From Streptomyces profundus (GTDB lineage: Bacteria > Actinomycetota > Actinomycetes > Streptomycetales > Streptomycetaceae): a DNA stretch of 64,000 nucleotides. The position numbers were made by a program, and so were the translations under genes. Shown piece after piece: positions 25,967 through 33,599 of the stretch. The stretch is taken from positions 5,454,501 to 5,518,500 of the forward strand of contig NZ_CP082362.1 of NCBI RefSeq assembly GCF_020740535.1, written 5' to 3'. Position 1 is the first letter of the stretch. Each line of letters opens with the position of its first letter. Under the pieces are notes generated by a model. That model did no database searches, had not been told where the DNA came from, and worked only from the letters and a program-made list of their open reading frames with translations.

Positions 25967-26695
25967 GTGACTGACTCCGACGCGGCAGAACCCCCGGCAG
26001 AGCCCGCAGCAGAACGCTCCGAGCGCGACCAGTCCTCCGACCGGCCCAGGGCCAGGAGGCGTTGGTCGCGCTCGACGCGTTTCTGGCTCTCCGTGCTGCT
26101 GGCCACGGTGGTGATCACCTCGTTGGTCAGCAGGTTCGTGATGCAGCCCTTCGTGATCCCCAGCGGGTCCATGGAGGGTACGCTGCGCGTCGGTGACCGG
26201 GTGTTGGTGAACAAGCTGGCGTACGCGTTCGGGGGCGAGATCCGCCGCGGTGACATCGTCGTCTTCGACGGCAGCGGATCGTTTGTCGCCGAGAAGCCGG
26301 ACCCCGGGCTGATCGAGGGGTTGGTGCGGACGGCCGCCGGCGCCGTGGGGCTGGCGCGGTCGTCCGATACGGACTTCGTGAAGCGGGTGATCGGCATCGG
26401 GGGAGACCGGGTGATCTGCTGCGACGACGAGGGAAGGATCGAGGTCAACGGCGAGCCGTTGGACGAGCCATATCTCTATCCGGGGGACAAACCTTCGAAT
26501 GTCAGGTTTGATATTCGAGTGCCTGAGGGACGGTTGTGGGTAATGGGCGACCACCGTTCGGACTCGGCGGACTCCCGGGAGTACCTCGGCGCCCCGGGAG
26601 GCGGCACCGTCCCCGAAAACAAGGTCATCGGCCGTGCCGAGTGGGTCGGTTGGCCCATCGGCCACTGGACTTCCCTCCGGTCGGACCATGGGTGA
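25967..26695 (+). CDS. sipW: Type I signal peptidase 1 of 4 (SipW position)
   Basis: Signal peptidases cleave Sec and Tat signal peptides at the outer face of the membrane. This 242-residue enzyme has one N-terminal membrane helix (about 39-58), catalytic Ser68 in PSGSME, and the general base Lys139 in VKRVIGIGGD. The C-terminus ends soon after MGDHRSDSADSREYL and VIGRAEW without a second hydrophobic segment. The GTG start is at 25967. The gene order rplS-four signal peptidases matches the sipW-sipX-sipY-sipZ cluster of S. lividans and S. coelicolor; the individual letter is given by position. Confidence 0.88.
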   Translation: MTDSDAAEPPAEPAAERSERDQSSDRPRARRRWSRSTRFWLSVLLATVVITSLVSRFVMQPFVIPSGSMEGTLRVGDRVLVNKLAYAFGGEIRRGDIVVFDGSGSFVAEKPDPGLIEGLVRTAAGAVGLARSSDTDFVKRVIGIGGDRVICCDDEGRIEVNGEPLDEPYLYPGDKPSNVRFDIRVPEGRLWVMGDHRSDSADSREYLGAPGGGTVPENKVIGRAEWVGWPIGHWTSLRSDHG

Positions 26696-27977
26696 GCGTG
26701 GCCGCCCGCGCGGTCGGCGGGCCGGTGGCGCGGGCCGGAGACGGCCGGGCGGGGAGGGCGGCCAGGAGCCCAACGCACCGTCCAGCCCGTCGGACGAGCC
26801 GCGCTGGGGCCGGCACGCCGCACCCCGTGGCGAGCCGTCGGCGGAGCCGGGCGAGCCGGCGGGGGAGTCCTCCCAGGAGCCGGGGGCCCAGGAGCCTCCC
26901 GCCACGCTGCGCGGCCCGGGCGAGGGCCGCGCGGATCGTCGCCGGGCGGCGAAGCGCATCAAGCGCCGCAGACGGCTGCGCGCCACCCGCGAGATACCGA
27001 TCCTGATCGGCACCGCGCTGCTGATCGCGCTCTTCCTGAAGACGTTCCTGGTGCAGGCGTTCGTGATCCCTTCGGGGTCCATGGAACAGACGATCAAGAT
27101 CGACGACCGGGTGTTGGTCGACAAGCTCACCCCTTGGTTCGGCTGGGAGCCGAGCCGCGGCGACGTGGTGGTCTTCAAGGACCCGGGCGGCTGGCTCGAC
27201 CAGGAGCCCGTGGGCGAGGTCGACGATCCCCCGATGGGGATCAAGCAGGTCAAGGACGCGCTGACCTGGATCGGTCTGCTGCCGTCCCAGGACGACCAGG
27301 ACCTGATCAAGCGGGTGATCGCGGTCGGCGGTGACACGGTGGTCTGCTGCGACGAGGGCGGCAGGATCACGGTGAACGGTGCCGCGTTGGACGAGCCCTA
27401 CCTCTACCCGGGAAATCCGCCGTCCCAGATCGAGTTCGACGTCGAGGTGCCCCAGGGGCGCCTCTTCGTGATGGGGGATCATCGCTCCAACTCCGCTGAT
27501 TCCCGCTATCACCTGGACGACCCGGGGCAAGGTACGGTACCGGAGGACCTTGTGGTGGGGCGGGCCATGGTGATCGCGTGGCCCTTCGGACACTGGCAAC
27601 GGCTCGGCGACACGGAGGCGTTCTCCGGGGTGCCGGAGCCGGGAGGCGGCACCGTCGACGCCCGGGGTTCCGGCCAAGCCAAGGAAAAGCCCTCCCTGCC
27701 GATTCCTGCGGAACTCCCGCTCGTTATGGGTGTGGTGGGCCTGTTGCGGCCCTCGGACGGGTCACTGCGTAGCAAGAGGAGCGGATGTGGGGGATGTGGC
27801 GGTGGGTGCGCGATCCAACGCGGAGGAGCCGGAGGAGCGTCGTCCGGTGAGTCCGACTGGCGAGCCGCCCGGCGATGGTCCCTCCGACGCGCGGTCGGCC
27901 GCCGGCGACGCCGAAGACGTCGCGCCCGAGGCTGCCGAGGAGGAGCGGATCCGGCTGGAGAAGACGGATCCGGCTAG
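26688..27977 (+). CDS. sipX: Type I signal peptidase 2 of 4 (SipX position), with an overlapping Arg-rich tail
   Basis: The core is a normal signal peptidase: a long polar Arg/Gly/Glu/Pro N-terminus (about 1-100), membrane helix (about 106-125), Ser131 in PSGSMEQ, Lys208 in IKRVIAVGGD, and MGDHRSNSADSRYHLDDPG. A second hydrophobic patch (about 340-352) ends the recognisable protein. The frame then runs 191 nt into the next gene in another frame, encoding a Gly/Cys- then Arg-rich tail to a total of 429 residues. A TAG lies in an alternative frame just before the next ribosome binding site, so an indel may have displaced the natural stop. ATG 26688 overlaps sipW by 8 nt. Confidence 0.82.
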   Translation: MGERGRPRGRRAGGAGRRRPGGEGGQEPNAPSSPSDEPRWGRHAAPRGEPSAEPGEPAGESSQEPGAQEPPATLRGPGEGRADRRRAAKRIKRRRRLRATREIPILIGTALLIALFLKTFLVQAFVIPSGSMEQTIKIDDRVLVDKLTPWFGWEPSRGDVVVFKDPGGWLDQEPVGEVDDPPMGIKQVKDALTWIGLLPSQDDQDLIKRVIAVGGDTVVCCDEGGRITVNGAALDEPYLYPGNPPSQIEFDVEVPQGRLFVMGDHRSNSADSRYHLDDPGQGTVPEDLVVGRAMVIAWPFGHWQRLGDTEAFSGVPEPGGGTVDARGSGQAKEKPSLPIPAELPLVMGVVGLLRPSDGSLRSKRSGCGGCGGGCAIQRGGAGGASSGESDWRAARRWSLRRAVGRRRRRRRRARGCRGGADPAGEDGSG

Positions 27978-28827
27978 CGCCGGCGGGGACGAGGCCGCCG
28001 GGGACGGCGCCGGTCGGCGCAAGCAGCGGTCCTTCTGGAAGGAACTGCCGATCCTCATCGTCATCGCCGTGGCGTTGGCGCTGGTCATCAAGACGTTCCT
28101 GCTACAGGCGTTCTCCATCCCCTCGGACTCCATGCAGAACACCCTCCAGCGCGGGGACCGGGTGCTGGTGGACAAGCTCACCCCCTGGTTCGGCAACACG
28201 CCGGACCGGGGCGCCGTGGTGGTCTTCCACGATCCGGGTGGCTGGCTCGGCGAGTCCCCGTCCAACGAGGGGGTGGGCGCGGTCATCCAGGACGGGCTGA
28301 GCTTCATCGGCCTGATGCCGTCCGCCGAGGACCAGGACCTGATCAAGCGGGTGATCGCGGTCGGTGGGGACACCGTGGAGTGCCACAAGGGCGGTCCCGT
28401 CCTGGTGAACGGCGAGGCTCTGGACGAGAGCGCCTATCTCTATCCCGGCAACACCCCCTGCGACGACCGGCCGTTCGGCCCGATCGAGGTGCCGGAGGGG
28501 CGCCTGTGGATGATGGGCGACCACCGCCAGGACTCCCTCGACTCCCGCTACCACCAGAACCTCCCCGGGCAGGGCACGGTCTCCGAGGACGACGTGGTGG
28601 GCCGCGCGATCGTGATCGCCTGGCCGGTGACGCGTTGGGGCACGCTGCCGGTTTCGGGCGAGCTCGGGGCGGTGGCCGGCGCCGCGCTCGCCGGGACGCC
28701 GGGCTCAGCGGCGCTGGTGGGCGTGGTGCCGCTGGCGTGGTGGCGCCGCCACCGGGCCGCCACGGCCGGGCAGGTGCCGGCGGTCGTGACCACGTCCGTG
28801 ACGGGGACGCGATCCCCCGAGGGCTGA
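27787..28827 (+). CDS. sipY: Type I signal peptidase 3 of 4 (SipY position)
   Basis: The 346-residue enzyme has an acidic disordered N-terminus, a membrane helix (about 90-110), catalytic Ser115 in PSDSMQN, Lys187 in IKRVIAVGGD, box MGDHRQDSLDSRYH, and a C-terminal hydrophobic segment (about 295-318) followed by RRHR, suggesting a second anchor. GTG 27787 is supported by GAGGAG at 27776-27781 and an N-terminus (MGDVAVGARS) I recall from SipY of other streptomycetes. The first 191 nt overlap the sipX tail. SipY is the main signal peptidase in S. lividans. Confidence 0.88.
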   Translation: MGDVAVGARSNAEEPEERRPVSPTGEPPGDGPSDARSAAGDAEDVAPEAAEEERIRLEKTDPASAGGDEAAGDGAGRRKQRSFWKELPILIVIAVALALVIKTFLLQAFSIPSDSMQNTLQRGDRVLVDKLTPWFGNTPDRGAVVVFHDPGGWLGESPSNEGVGAVIQDGLSFIGLMPSAEDQDLIKRVIAVGGDTVECHKGGPVLVNGEALDESAYLYPGNTPCDDRPFGPIEVPEGRLWMMGDHRQDSLDSRYHQNLPGQGTVSEDDVVGRAIVIAWPVTRWGTLPVSGELGAVAGAALAGTPGSAALVGVVPLAWWRRHRAATAGQVPAVVTTSVTGTRSPEG

Positions 28828-28884
28828 TCGACTCCCGGCCGCTGGGTAGTGTCACCTCCTGAGACGAATCGGGAGGGGGCGCCG

Positions 28885-29655
28885 ATGAGCGGGACTCCAC
28901 GCCGTGGTGGACGACTCGGCCGTGCGCTGTCCAGCGTTGCGGTGGGCCTTGGCTGTGTGCTGTTTCTCGGCGGGTTCGTGCTGGCCGCGTTTCTCTATCA
29001 GCCGTACACGGTGCCGACGGACTCCATGGCCCCCGTGGTGTCCTCGGGGGATCGGGTGCTCGCCGAGCGGATCGAGGGCCATGAGGTCCGGCGCGGGGAT
29101 GTGGTGGTCTTCAGCGACGCCGAGTGGGGCGATCTGCCGATGATCAAGCGGGTCGTCGGCATGGGCGGCGACACGGTCGCCTGCTGTGACGACTCCGGCC
29201 GGTTGCTGGTGAACGGCGATCCCATCGACGAGCCCTATCTGGATGAGGAGTACGAGGAGTACGCCGCCTCGCCGACCGGTTTCACCGCCGAGGTGCCCGA
29301 GGGAGAGCTGTTCCTGCTCGGGGATGATCGGTCTGATTCCCTGGATTCGCGCAGCCTGCTCGCGGAGGGCAACCCGGGGACGGTGCCGGTTGACGCGGTG
29401 TCCGCCCGGGTGGAGGCCACAGTCTGGCCGTTCGACCGGATCGGCTCGTTGCCCGAGGCCAGCGGCTTCGCCGAGCAGCCGGGCGGCGTGTCGGGGGACG
29501 GCCCGCTGTGGCCGCTGGTGTGGGCCACGGGGGCGGGCGCCGTGTTGATCATCGCCGGCGCCGCCTATCCGCCGATCGCCCGGCTGACCTCGCGTTCCCG
29601 GCGCGATGGCGTGCGCTCGTCATCGGTGACGCACAATGAGGGGACGCACGGCTGA
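28885..29655 (+). CDS. sipZ: Type I signal peptidase 4 of 4 (SipZ position)
   Basis: The 256-residue protein has an N-terminal membrane helix (about 18-40), Ser47 in VPTDSMAP, Lys88 in IKRVVGMGGD, LGDDRSDSLDSR in place of the usual GDHR box, and a second hydrophobic segment near the C-terminus (about 205-228) before an Arg-rich end. The His-to-Asp change in that box distinguishes it from its three paralogues. ATG 28885 has GGGAGGGGG upstream. In S. lividans sipZ heads a separate transcript, consistent with the 57-bp gap here. Confidence 0.88.
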   Translation: MSGTPRRGGRLGRALSSVAVGLGCVLFLGGFVLAAFLYQPYTVPTDSMAPVVSSGDRVLAERIEGHEVRRGDVVVFSDAEWGDLPMIKRVVGMGGDTVACCDDSGRLLVNGDPIDEPYLDEEYEEYAASPTGFTAEVPEGELFLLGDDRSDSLDSRSLLAEGNPGTVPVDAVSARVEATVWPFDRIGSLPEASGFAEQPGGVSGDGPLWPLVWATGAGAVLIIAGAAYPPIARLTSRSRRDGVRSSSVTHNEGTHG

Positions 29656-29668
29656 AGGGGATCACGCC

Positions 29669-30004
29669 ATGAGTGCCGAGGACCTCGAAAAGTACGAGAC
29701 CGAGATGGAGCTGAAGCTCTACCGGGAGTACCGGGACGTGGTCGGGCTATTCACGTATGTGATCGAAACTGAGCGTCGTTTCTACCTCACCAATGACTAC
29801 GAGATGCAGGTGCACTCGGTTCAGGGCGAGGTGTTCTTCGAGGTCTCCATGGCGGATGCCTGGGTCTGGGACATGTACAGGCCGGCTCGCTTCGTCAAGC
29901 AGGTGCGGGTGCTCACGTTCAAGGACGTGAACATCGAGGAGCTCAACCGCAGCGAGTTGGACCTGCCCGAGGACAACGGTTTTCGGGGCGGGCGCGGAGG
30001 CTAG
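29669..30004 (+). CDS. DUF2469 family protein
   Basis: A 111-residue acidic protein with the full DUF2469 pattern: MSAEDLEKYETEMELKLYRE at the start, then YVIETERRFYL, EVFFEVSMADAWVWDMYR and VRVLTFKDVN. The family is strongly conserved in actinobacteria between the signal peptidase (or rnhB) and yraN, but its function is unknown. The ATG at 29669 is 13 bp after sipZ, and AAGGGGA (29655-29661) is a fair ribosome binding site. Confidence 0.93.
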   Translation: MSAEDLEKYETEMELKLYREYRDVVGLFTYVIETERRFYLTNDYEMQVHSVQGEVFFEVSMADAWVWDMYRPARFVKQVRVLTFKDVNIEELNRSELDLPEDNGFRGGRGG

Positions 30005-30053
30005 TGCTTCCGTTTCACTCGCGCGGGTGAGCGGTTTCTCGCCAGTGGCCCGG

Positions 30054-30062
30054 TTGTCCACA
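30054..30062 (+). promoter_or_regulatory. DnaA-box match TTGTCCACA
   Basis: A perfect match to the preferred Streptomyces DnaA box, in the 110-bp gap between the DUF2469 gene and the M23 peptidase gene. A single 9-mer can occur by chance, but three related sites lie at the other end of the putative inverted block (35638-35674). Confidence 0.45.
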
Positions 30063-30114
30063 GATTTGCGATCACTGCCCCTCTGGGCCTCGCCGGCATG
30101 CCAGTCTGCGCGGC

Positions 30115-31488
30115 ATGAGGTCGCTCATCGGTCCGCTGACCGCGCTGCTGTGTCTGACGTCCGCCCTGGCCCTGCTGGGCCCGGGGCCGGCGTCCTCGTC
30201 CCCGTCCCGTGCGCCCGCCGCCGCCTCCTCCGAGCTCGCGAGGGCGAGCGCCCCGCAGGTGGCGAACGCCCGACCGGGGGAGCAGGGCGGCGGTTCCGCC
30301 GTCGGGGAAGCCCTCGGGGCGAGCGAGGGCTCGGCCGGGTCCGGCTGGCCGGTGCCGGGGGCGGACGGGGGCGAGCGGCCCGTGGTGGAGCGAGGCTTCG
30401 AGCCGCCGCCCCGGCCCTGGGCCGCGGGACACCGGGGGGTGGATCTGGCCACCGCGCCCGGGGCCCTCGTGCGGGCGGCGGCCGAGGGGCGGGTCTCCTT
30501 CGCCGGAACGGTCGCGGGGCGCGGAGTGGTCACGGTCGAGCTGGCGGGCTCCGGGCTGCCCCCACTCCGGCTGACCCATGAGCCGGTCACGCCGGCCGTG
30601 CGGGAGGGGGATCGGGTGGTGGCCGGGCAGGTGCTGGGCGAGCTGGCGTCCGGGCCGTTCCACTGCGCCGTGCCCTGCCTGCACTGGGGCCTGCGGCGCG
30701 AGGACCGCTACGAGGATCCGCTCGCGCTCGTTCCCGAGCGGCTGCTACGCCGGGGGCCCGCCCGGCTGCTGCCGACCCTCGGCGTTCCCGAGCCCGTCGA
30801 GGGCGATGGCCTCGCCGGCGGCCACGCCGTCCACGGCGACCCGGGCGGCCACTTCGGCGATCCGCTCGAAGGAGGGGGCGTCGGGCCCGTCGGCGGCGGC
30901 GACGGTGGTGACGGCCGCGTCGATGATCCCGCGCAGCAGCCCGGCCACCACGGCCGGCTCCCGGTGGCCCAGGTCCCGCAGCACTCCGACCACCAGCTCG
31001 GCCAACGCGCCGTGGGCCGCCCTGATGCCCGCCCGCGTCGCATCGTCCAGCTCGCTGCTGGAGATGGCGACGACGGCCTGGTGGCGCTGGTCGGTGGCGA
31101 GGGCCAACTGCTGCCGCACATAGGCGGTGATCTTCTCCCGAGGCGTGTCCGCGGCATCCATCGCCGCCTCGATCTCGGCGGCCCAGAGCGGGAAGTCGGT
31201 GGCGCACAGCTCGGCGACCAGATCCGCCCGGGAGGAGAAGTACTCATACACCGAGGAGCGGGCCAGCCCCGTCCGCTCGGCCAGCGCCGGGAACGTCAGG
31301 GCGCGGGCGCCGCCCTCGGCCAGGAGGGAGCGCGCGGCGTCCAGCAGGGCAGCGCGCCGCATCTTGCGGTGCTCGGCCACCGTGGCTGCTCGAATCCTGG
31401 GCACCTTCTCACTGTAGGGCGTCAGCCGGCCCACCGGTGCCGGTGGCCGGATCAGCCGGTCACATCGGCGAGTTTCGCGCGCAACTGA
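30115..31488 (+). CDS. M23 (LytM-like) peptidase-domain protein whose frame continues antisense through tetR
   Basis: Residues 1-30 look like a signal peptide ([18 protein letters not shown]). An Ala/Gly/Ser linker follows, then an M23 domain at about 105-205: [11 protein letters not shown] carries the HxxxD zinc ligands, [19 protein letters not shown] the middle His, and [10 protein letters not shown] the last. The usual HxH is CxH here, so peptidase activity is uncertain. Relatives end soon after the [19 protein letters not shown] sequence (about residue 225). Here no stop occurs until 31486-31488, so the annotated 457-residue protein would include about 230 residues antisense to tetR. I doubt that the tail is a functional domain. 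Confidence 0.7.
   Translation: MRSLIGPLTALLCLTSALALLGPGPASSSPSRAPAAASSELARASAPQVANARPGEQGGGSAVGEALGASEGSAGSGWPVPGADGGERPVVERGFEPPPRPWAAGHRGVDLATAPGALVRAAAEGRVSFAGTVAGRGVVTVELAGSGLPPLRLTHEPVTPAVREGDRVVAGQVLGELASGPFHCAVPCLHWGLRREDRYEDPLALVPERLLRRGPARLLPTLGVPEPVEGDGLAGGHAVHGDPGGHFGDPLEGGGVGPVGGGDGGDGRVDDPAQQPGHHGRLPVAQVPQHSDHQLGQRAVGRPDARPRRIVQLAAGDGDDGLVALVGGEGQLLPHIGGDLLPRRVRGIHRRLDLGGPEREVGGAQLGDQIRPGGEVLIHRGAGQPRPLGQRRERQGAGAALGQEGARGVQQGSAPHLAVLGHRGCSNPGHLLTVGRQPAHRCRWPDQPVTSASFARN
30745..31404 (-). CDS. TetR family transcriptional regulator
   Basis: The 219-residue protein has an N-terminal HTH at about 15-60 ([17 protein letters not shown], then [21 protein letters not shown]), standard for TetR, and a helical ligand/dimer domain after it. 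GTG 31404 gives [17 protein letters not shown] as N-terminus; ATG at RKMRR would be slightly shorter. It follows whiG by 47 bp on the same strand, so it may be co-transcribed with dprA-whiG. The whole gene lies inside the opposite-strand frame of the M23 peptidase gene. Targets and ligand are unknown. Confidence 0.88.
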   Translation of the reverse strand: MPRIRAATVAEHRKMRRAALLDAARSLLAEGGARALTFPALAERTGLARSSVYEYFSSRADLVAELCATDFPLWAAEIEAAMDAADTPREKITAYVRQQLALATDQRHQAVVAISSSELDDATRAGIRAAHGALAELVVGVLRDLGHREPAVVAGLLRGIIDAAVTTVAAADGPDAPSFERIAEVAARVAVDGVAAGEAIALDGLGNAEGRQQPGGPPA

Positions 31489-32294
31489 AGCACCGACTTG
31501 GTGTGGATCTGGCTGACCCGACTCTCCGTGACCCCGAGCACCGCGCCGATCTCGGCGAGCGTCAACCCCTCGTAGTAGTAGAGGGTCACCACCGTCTTCT
31601 CCCGATCGGGCAGCGTGTTGACCGCGCGTGCCAGCAGACGGCGCAGCTCGCGATCCTCTGCCACCTCCACCGGGTTGTCCGCCGCGGTGTCCTCCAGCGT
31701 GTCCATCAGGCTGAGCCGGTCGCCGCCGCCCTCCCCGGCGTGCAGGAGCTCCTCCAGGGCCACGACATTGGCCAGCGACAACTGGCTGAACACGGCGTGC
31801 AGTTCCTCCAGGGCGATATCCATCTCCGCCGCGACCTCGGCCTCCGAGGGCGTCCGCCGCAGGGAGGCCTCCAGGGTGGCGTAGGCCCGCTCGATGGCCC
31901 GGGCCTTCTGCCGGACCGAGCGGGGAATCCAGTCCAGGGCGCGCAGTTCGTCGATCATCGCCCCCCTGATCCGGGTGATGGCATAGGTCTCGAACTTGAT
32001 GGCGCGGGTCGGATCGAACTTCTCGATGGCGTCGATGAGGCCGAAGATGCCCGAGGAGACGAAGTCGGCCTGCTCCACGTTGGGGGGCAGCCCCACGCTC
32101 ACCCGACCGGCCACGTACTTCACCAACGGTGAGTAGTGGAGGATCAGCTGCTCGCGGAGCCGTTCGTCCGCCGATGACTTGTAAGCACGCCACAGCTCGT
32201 CGAGCGCTGAGGGGGCCGGGGGGATCATGGCGCCCTCCGCCACGGCCGGTGCTGCCTGGGCCACATGCCAAGGCCCGAGGGAGTGCTGGGGCAT
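31452..32294 (-). CDS. whiG: Sporulation sigma factor WhiG
   Basis: WhiG is the FliA-family sigma factor that commits Streptomyces aerial hyphae to sporulation; it drives whiH and whiI and is held by the anti-sigma factor RsiG with cyclic di-GMP. The 280 residues match WhiG almost throughout: [19 protein letters not shown] (region 2.1), [20 protein letters not shown] (2.3-2.4), [10 protein letters not shown] (region 3) and [19 protein letters not shown] (4.2). The variable N-terminus (about 1-25) differs from S. coelicolor. The ATG is at 32294. It lies downstream of dprA on the same strand. Confidence 0.97.
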   Translation of the reverse strand: MPQHSLGPWHVAQAAPAVAEGAMIPPAPSALDELWRAYKSSADERLREQLILHYSPLVKYVAGRVSVGLPPNVEQADFVSSGIFGLIDAIEKFDPTRAIKFETYAITRIRGAMIDELRALDWIPRSVRQKARAIERAYATLEASLRRTPSEAEVAAEMDIALEELHAVFSQLSLANVVALEELLHAGEGGGDRLSLMDTLEDTAADNPVEVAEDRELRRLLARAVNTLPDREKTVVTLYYYEGLTLAEIGAVLGVTESRVSQIHTKSVLQLRAKLADVTG

Positions 32295-32438
32295 ACGTCG
32301 TCTTGAGCCGTTCTGAGGGGGGTCCGTGCGGGTTCTGGCGACAGAACTCTGTGAGCGTAGCGTGACTGAGAGGTCGCATCGCGCAGGTGCCGTGTCCGCG
32401 CCGATGCGCAGATACGTTCCGCTGGCCGCACCCTGGAG

Positions 32439-33599
32439 TTACGGGCCGCCATGGGCGCTCGCCGGCACGACCCGCGCGTGTCGGGTTGACTCGGGAGCCA
32501 ACCGCCAACGCTCGCCCACCCGTTCGACGAAGCCGAGGCCGCAGAGCTCCCGCAGTCTGGCGAGGGCGTCCGCCTCGCTGGTGCACGCGCCGCCGGCCAC
32601 CTCCGTCAGCGTGCTGTCCCCATGGCCCGGCAGCGCGTCCAACACCAGGGCCGCCCGGGGCGCCAGCAGATCGCGGGGCACCAGGGGCGAAGGCCCCGGA
32701 TCGGCCAGCTCGCCCATCTCACCGACCAGTTCGACGATCTCGGCCGCGTCCCCGACCAGCGTCGCCTCCGCCCGGATCAGGCGGTGCGCGCCGGCCGACA
32801 GACCGGATGTCACCGGGCCCGGGACCGCCATCAGATGCCGGCCCACGCGCCGGGCGTGGCTCGCGGTGTTCAGCGCGCCGCTGCGCCGGCCCGCCTCCAC
32901 CACCACCGTGCCCCTGGTCAACGCGGCGATGACGCGGTTCCGCAGAACGAAGCGCCCGCGTGTGGGATGGTCGCCCGGCGCCAACTCGGCGACCAGCAGC
33001 CCGCCGGCCGCGATCCGGTCGAGCAACTCCCGGTGCGCGGAGGGATAGCTGACGTCCACCCCACAGGCCAGGACAGCGACCGTCGCCCCCGAGACCGACA
33101 GCGCGCCGCGATGCGCGGCGCCGTCGATCCCGTAGGCGGCGCCGGAGACGACCGTCCAGCCGCGCTCGGCCAGGCCGGTCGCCAACTCGACCGTGACATG
33201 GGCGCCGTAGTCCGTGCAGGCCCTGGCCCCCACCAGGGCCACCGAACGCAGGGAGACGAACCGCAGCGAGCACGCCCCGCGCAACCACAGCCCGATCGGC
33301 CTGGTCACGCCCAGATCGTCCAGCTGGGTCGGCCACTCCCGATCACCAGGGCAGACGAACCGCCCGCCCAGCTCACCGATCAGCCCGATATCCGCCTCCG
33401 GCCTCGCGCGCCGGGCGCGCAGCAGCAGCCCGGCCCAGCGCTCGGCACTGGCCCCGGGCAGCGCCGCACCGCCCGAGCGCAACGCATCCCAGACGGCGAG
33501 CGGGCCCGACTCGGCCAGCCAACGCCCCACCAGCGGATCACCTGGCTCCGCGACCCGGGCCAGAGCGGCCCGCGCCAGCCGTTCGGGCGGGGGGATCAC
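32439..33599 (-). CDS. dprA: DNA processing protein DprA
   Basis: DprA binds single-stranded DNA and loads RecA during uptake or processing of DNA. Of 386 residues, about 95-310 form the Rossmann-like DprA/Smf domain: VALVGARACTDYGAHVT, VVSGAAYGIDGAAHRGAL, SYPSAHRELLDRI, RFVLRNRVIAALT and VVEAGRRSGALNTASHARR are conserved. The C-terminal about 70 residues form a winged-helix-like domain. The GTG start at 33599 overlaps the yifB stop (GTGA). It is the third gene of a yraN-yifB-dprA set, the normal actinobacterial order. Confidence 0.94.
   Translation of the reverse strand: MIPPPERLARAALARVAEPGDPLVGRWLAESGPLAVWDALRSGGAALPGASAERWAGLLLRARRARPEADIGLIGELGGRFVCPGDREWPTQLDDLGVTRPIGLWLRGACSLRFVSLRSVALVGARACTDYGAHVTVELATGLAERGWTVVSGAAYGIDGAAHRGALSVSGATVAVLACGVDVSYPSAHRELLDRIAAGGLLVAELAPGDHPTRGRFVLRNRVIAALTRGTVVVEAGRRSGALNTASHARRVGRHLMAVPGPVTSGLSAGAHRLIRAEATLVGDAAEIVELVGEMGELADPGPSPLVPRDLLAPRAALVLDALPGHGDSTLTEVAGGACTSEADALARLRELCGLGFVERVGERWRLAPESTRHARVVPASAHGGP

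Noticed and set aside
31330..31488. The last part of the M23 frame as a functional domain
   Set aside because: The residues are only the complement of tetR, with no resemblance to any domain I know.
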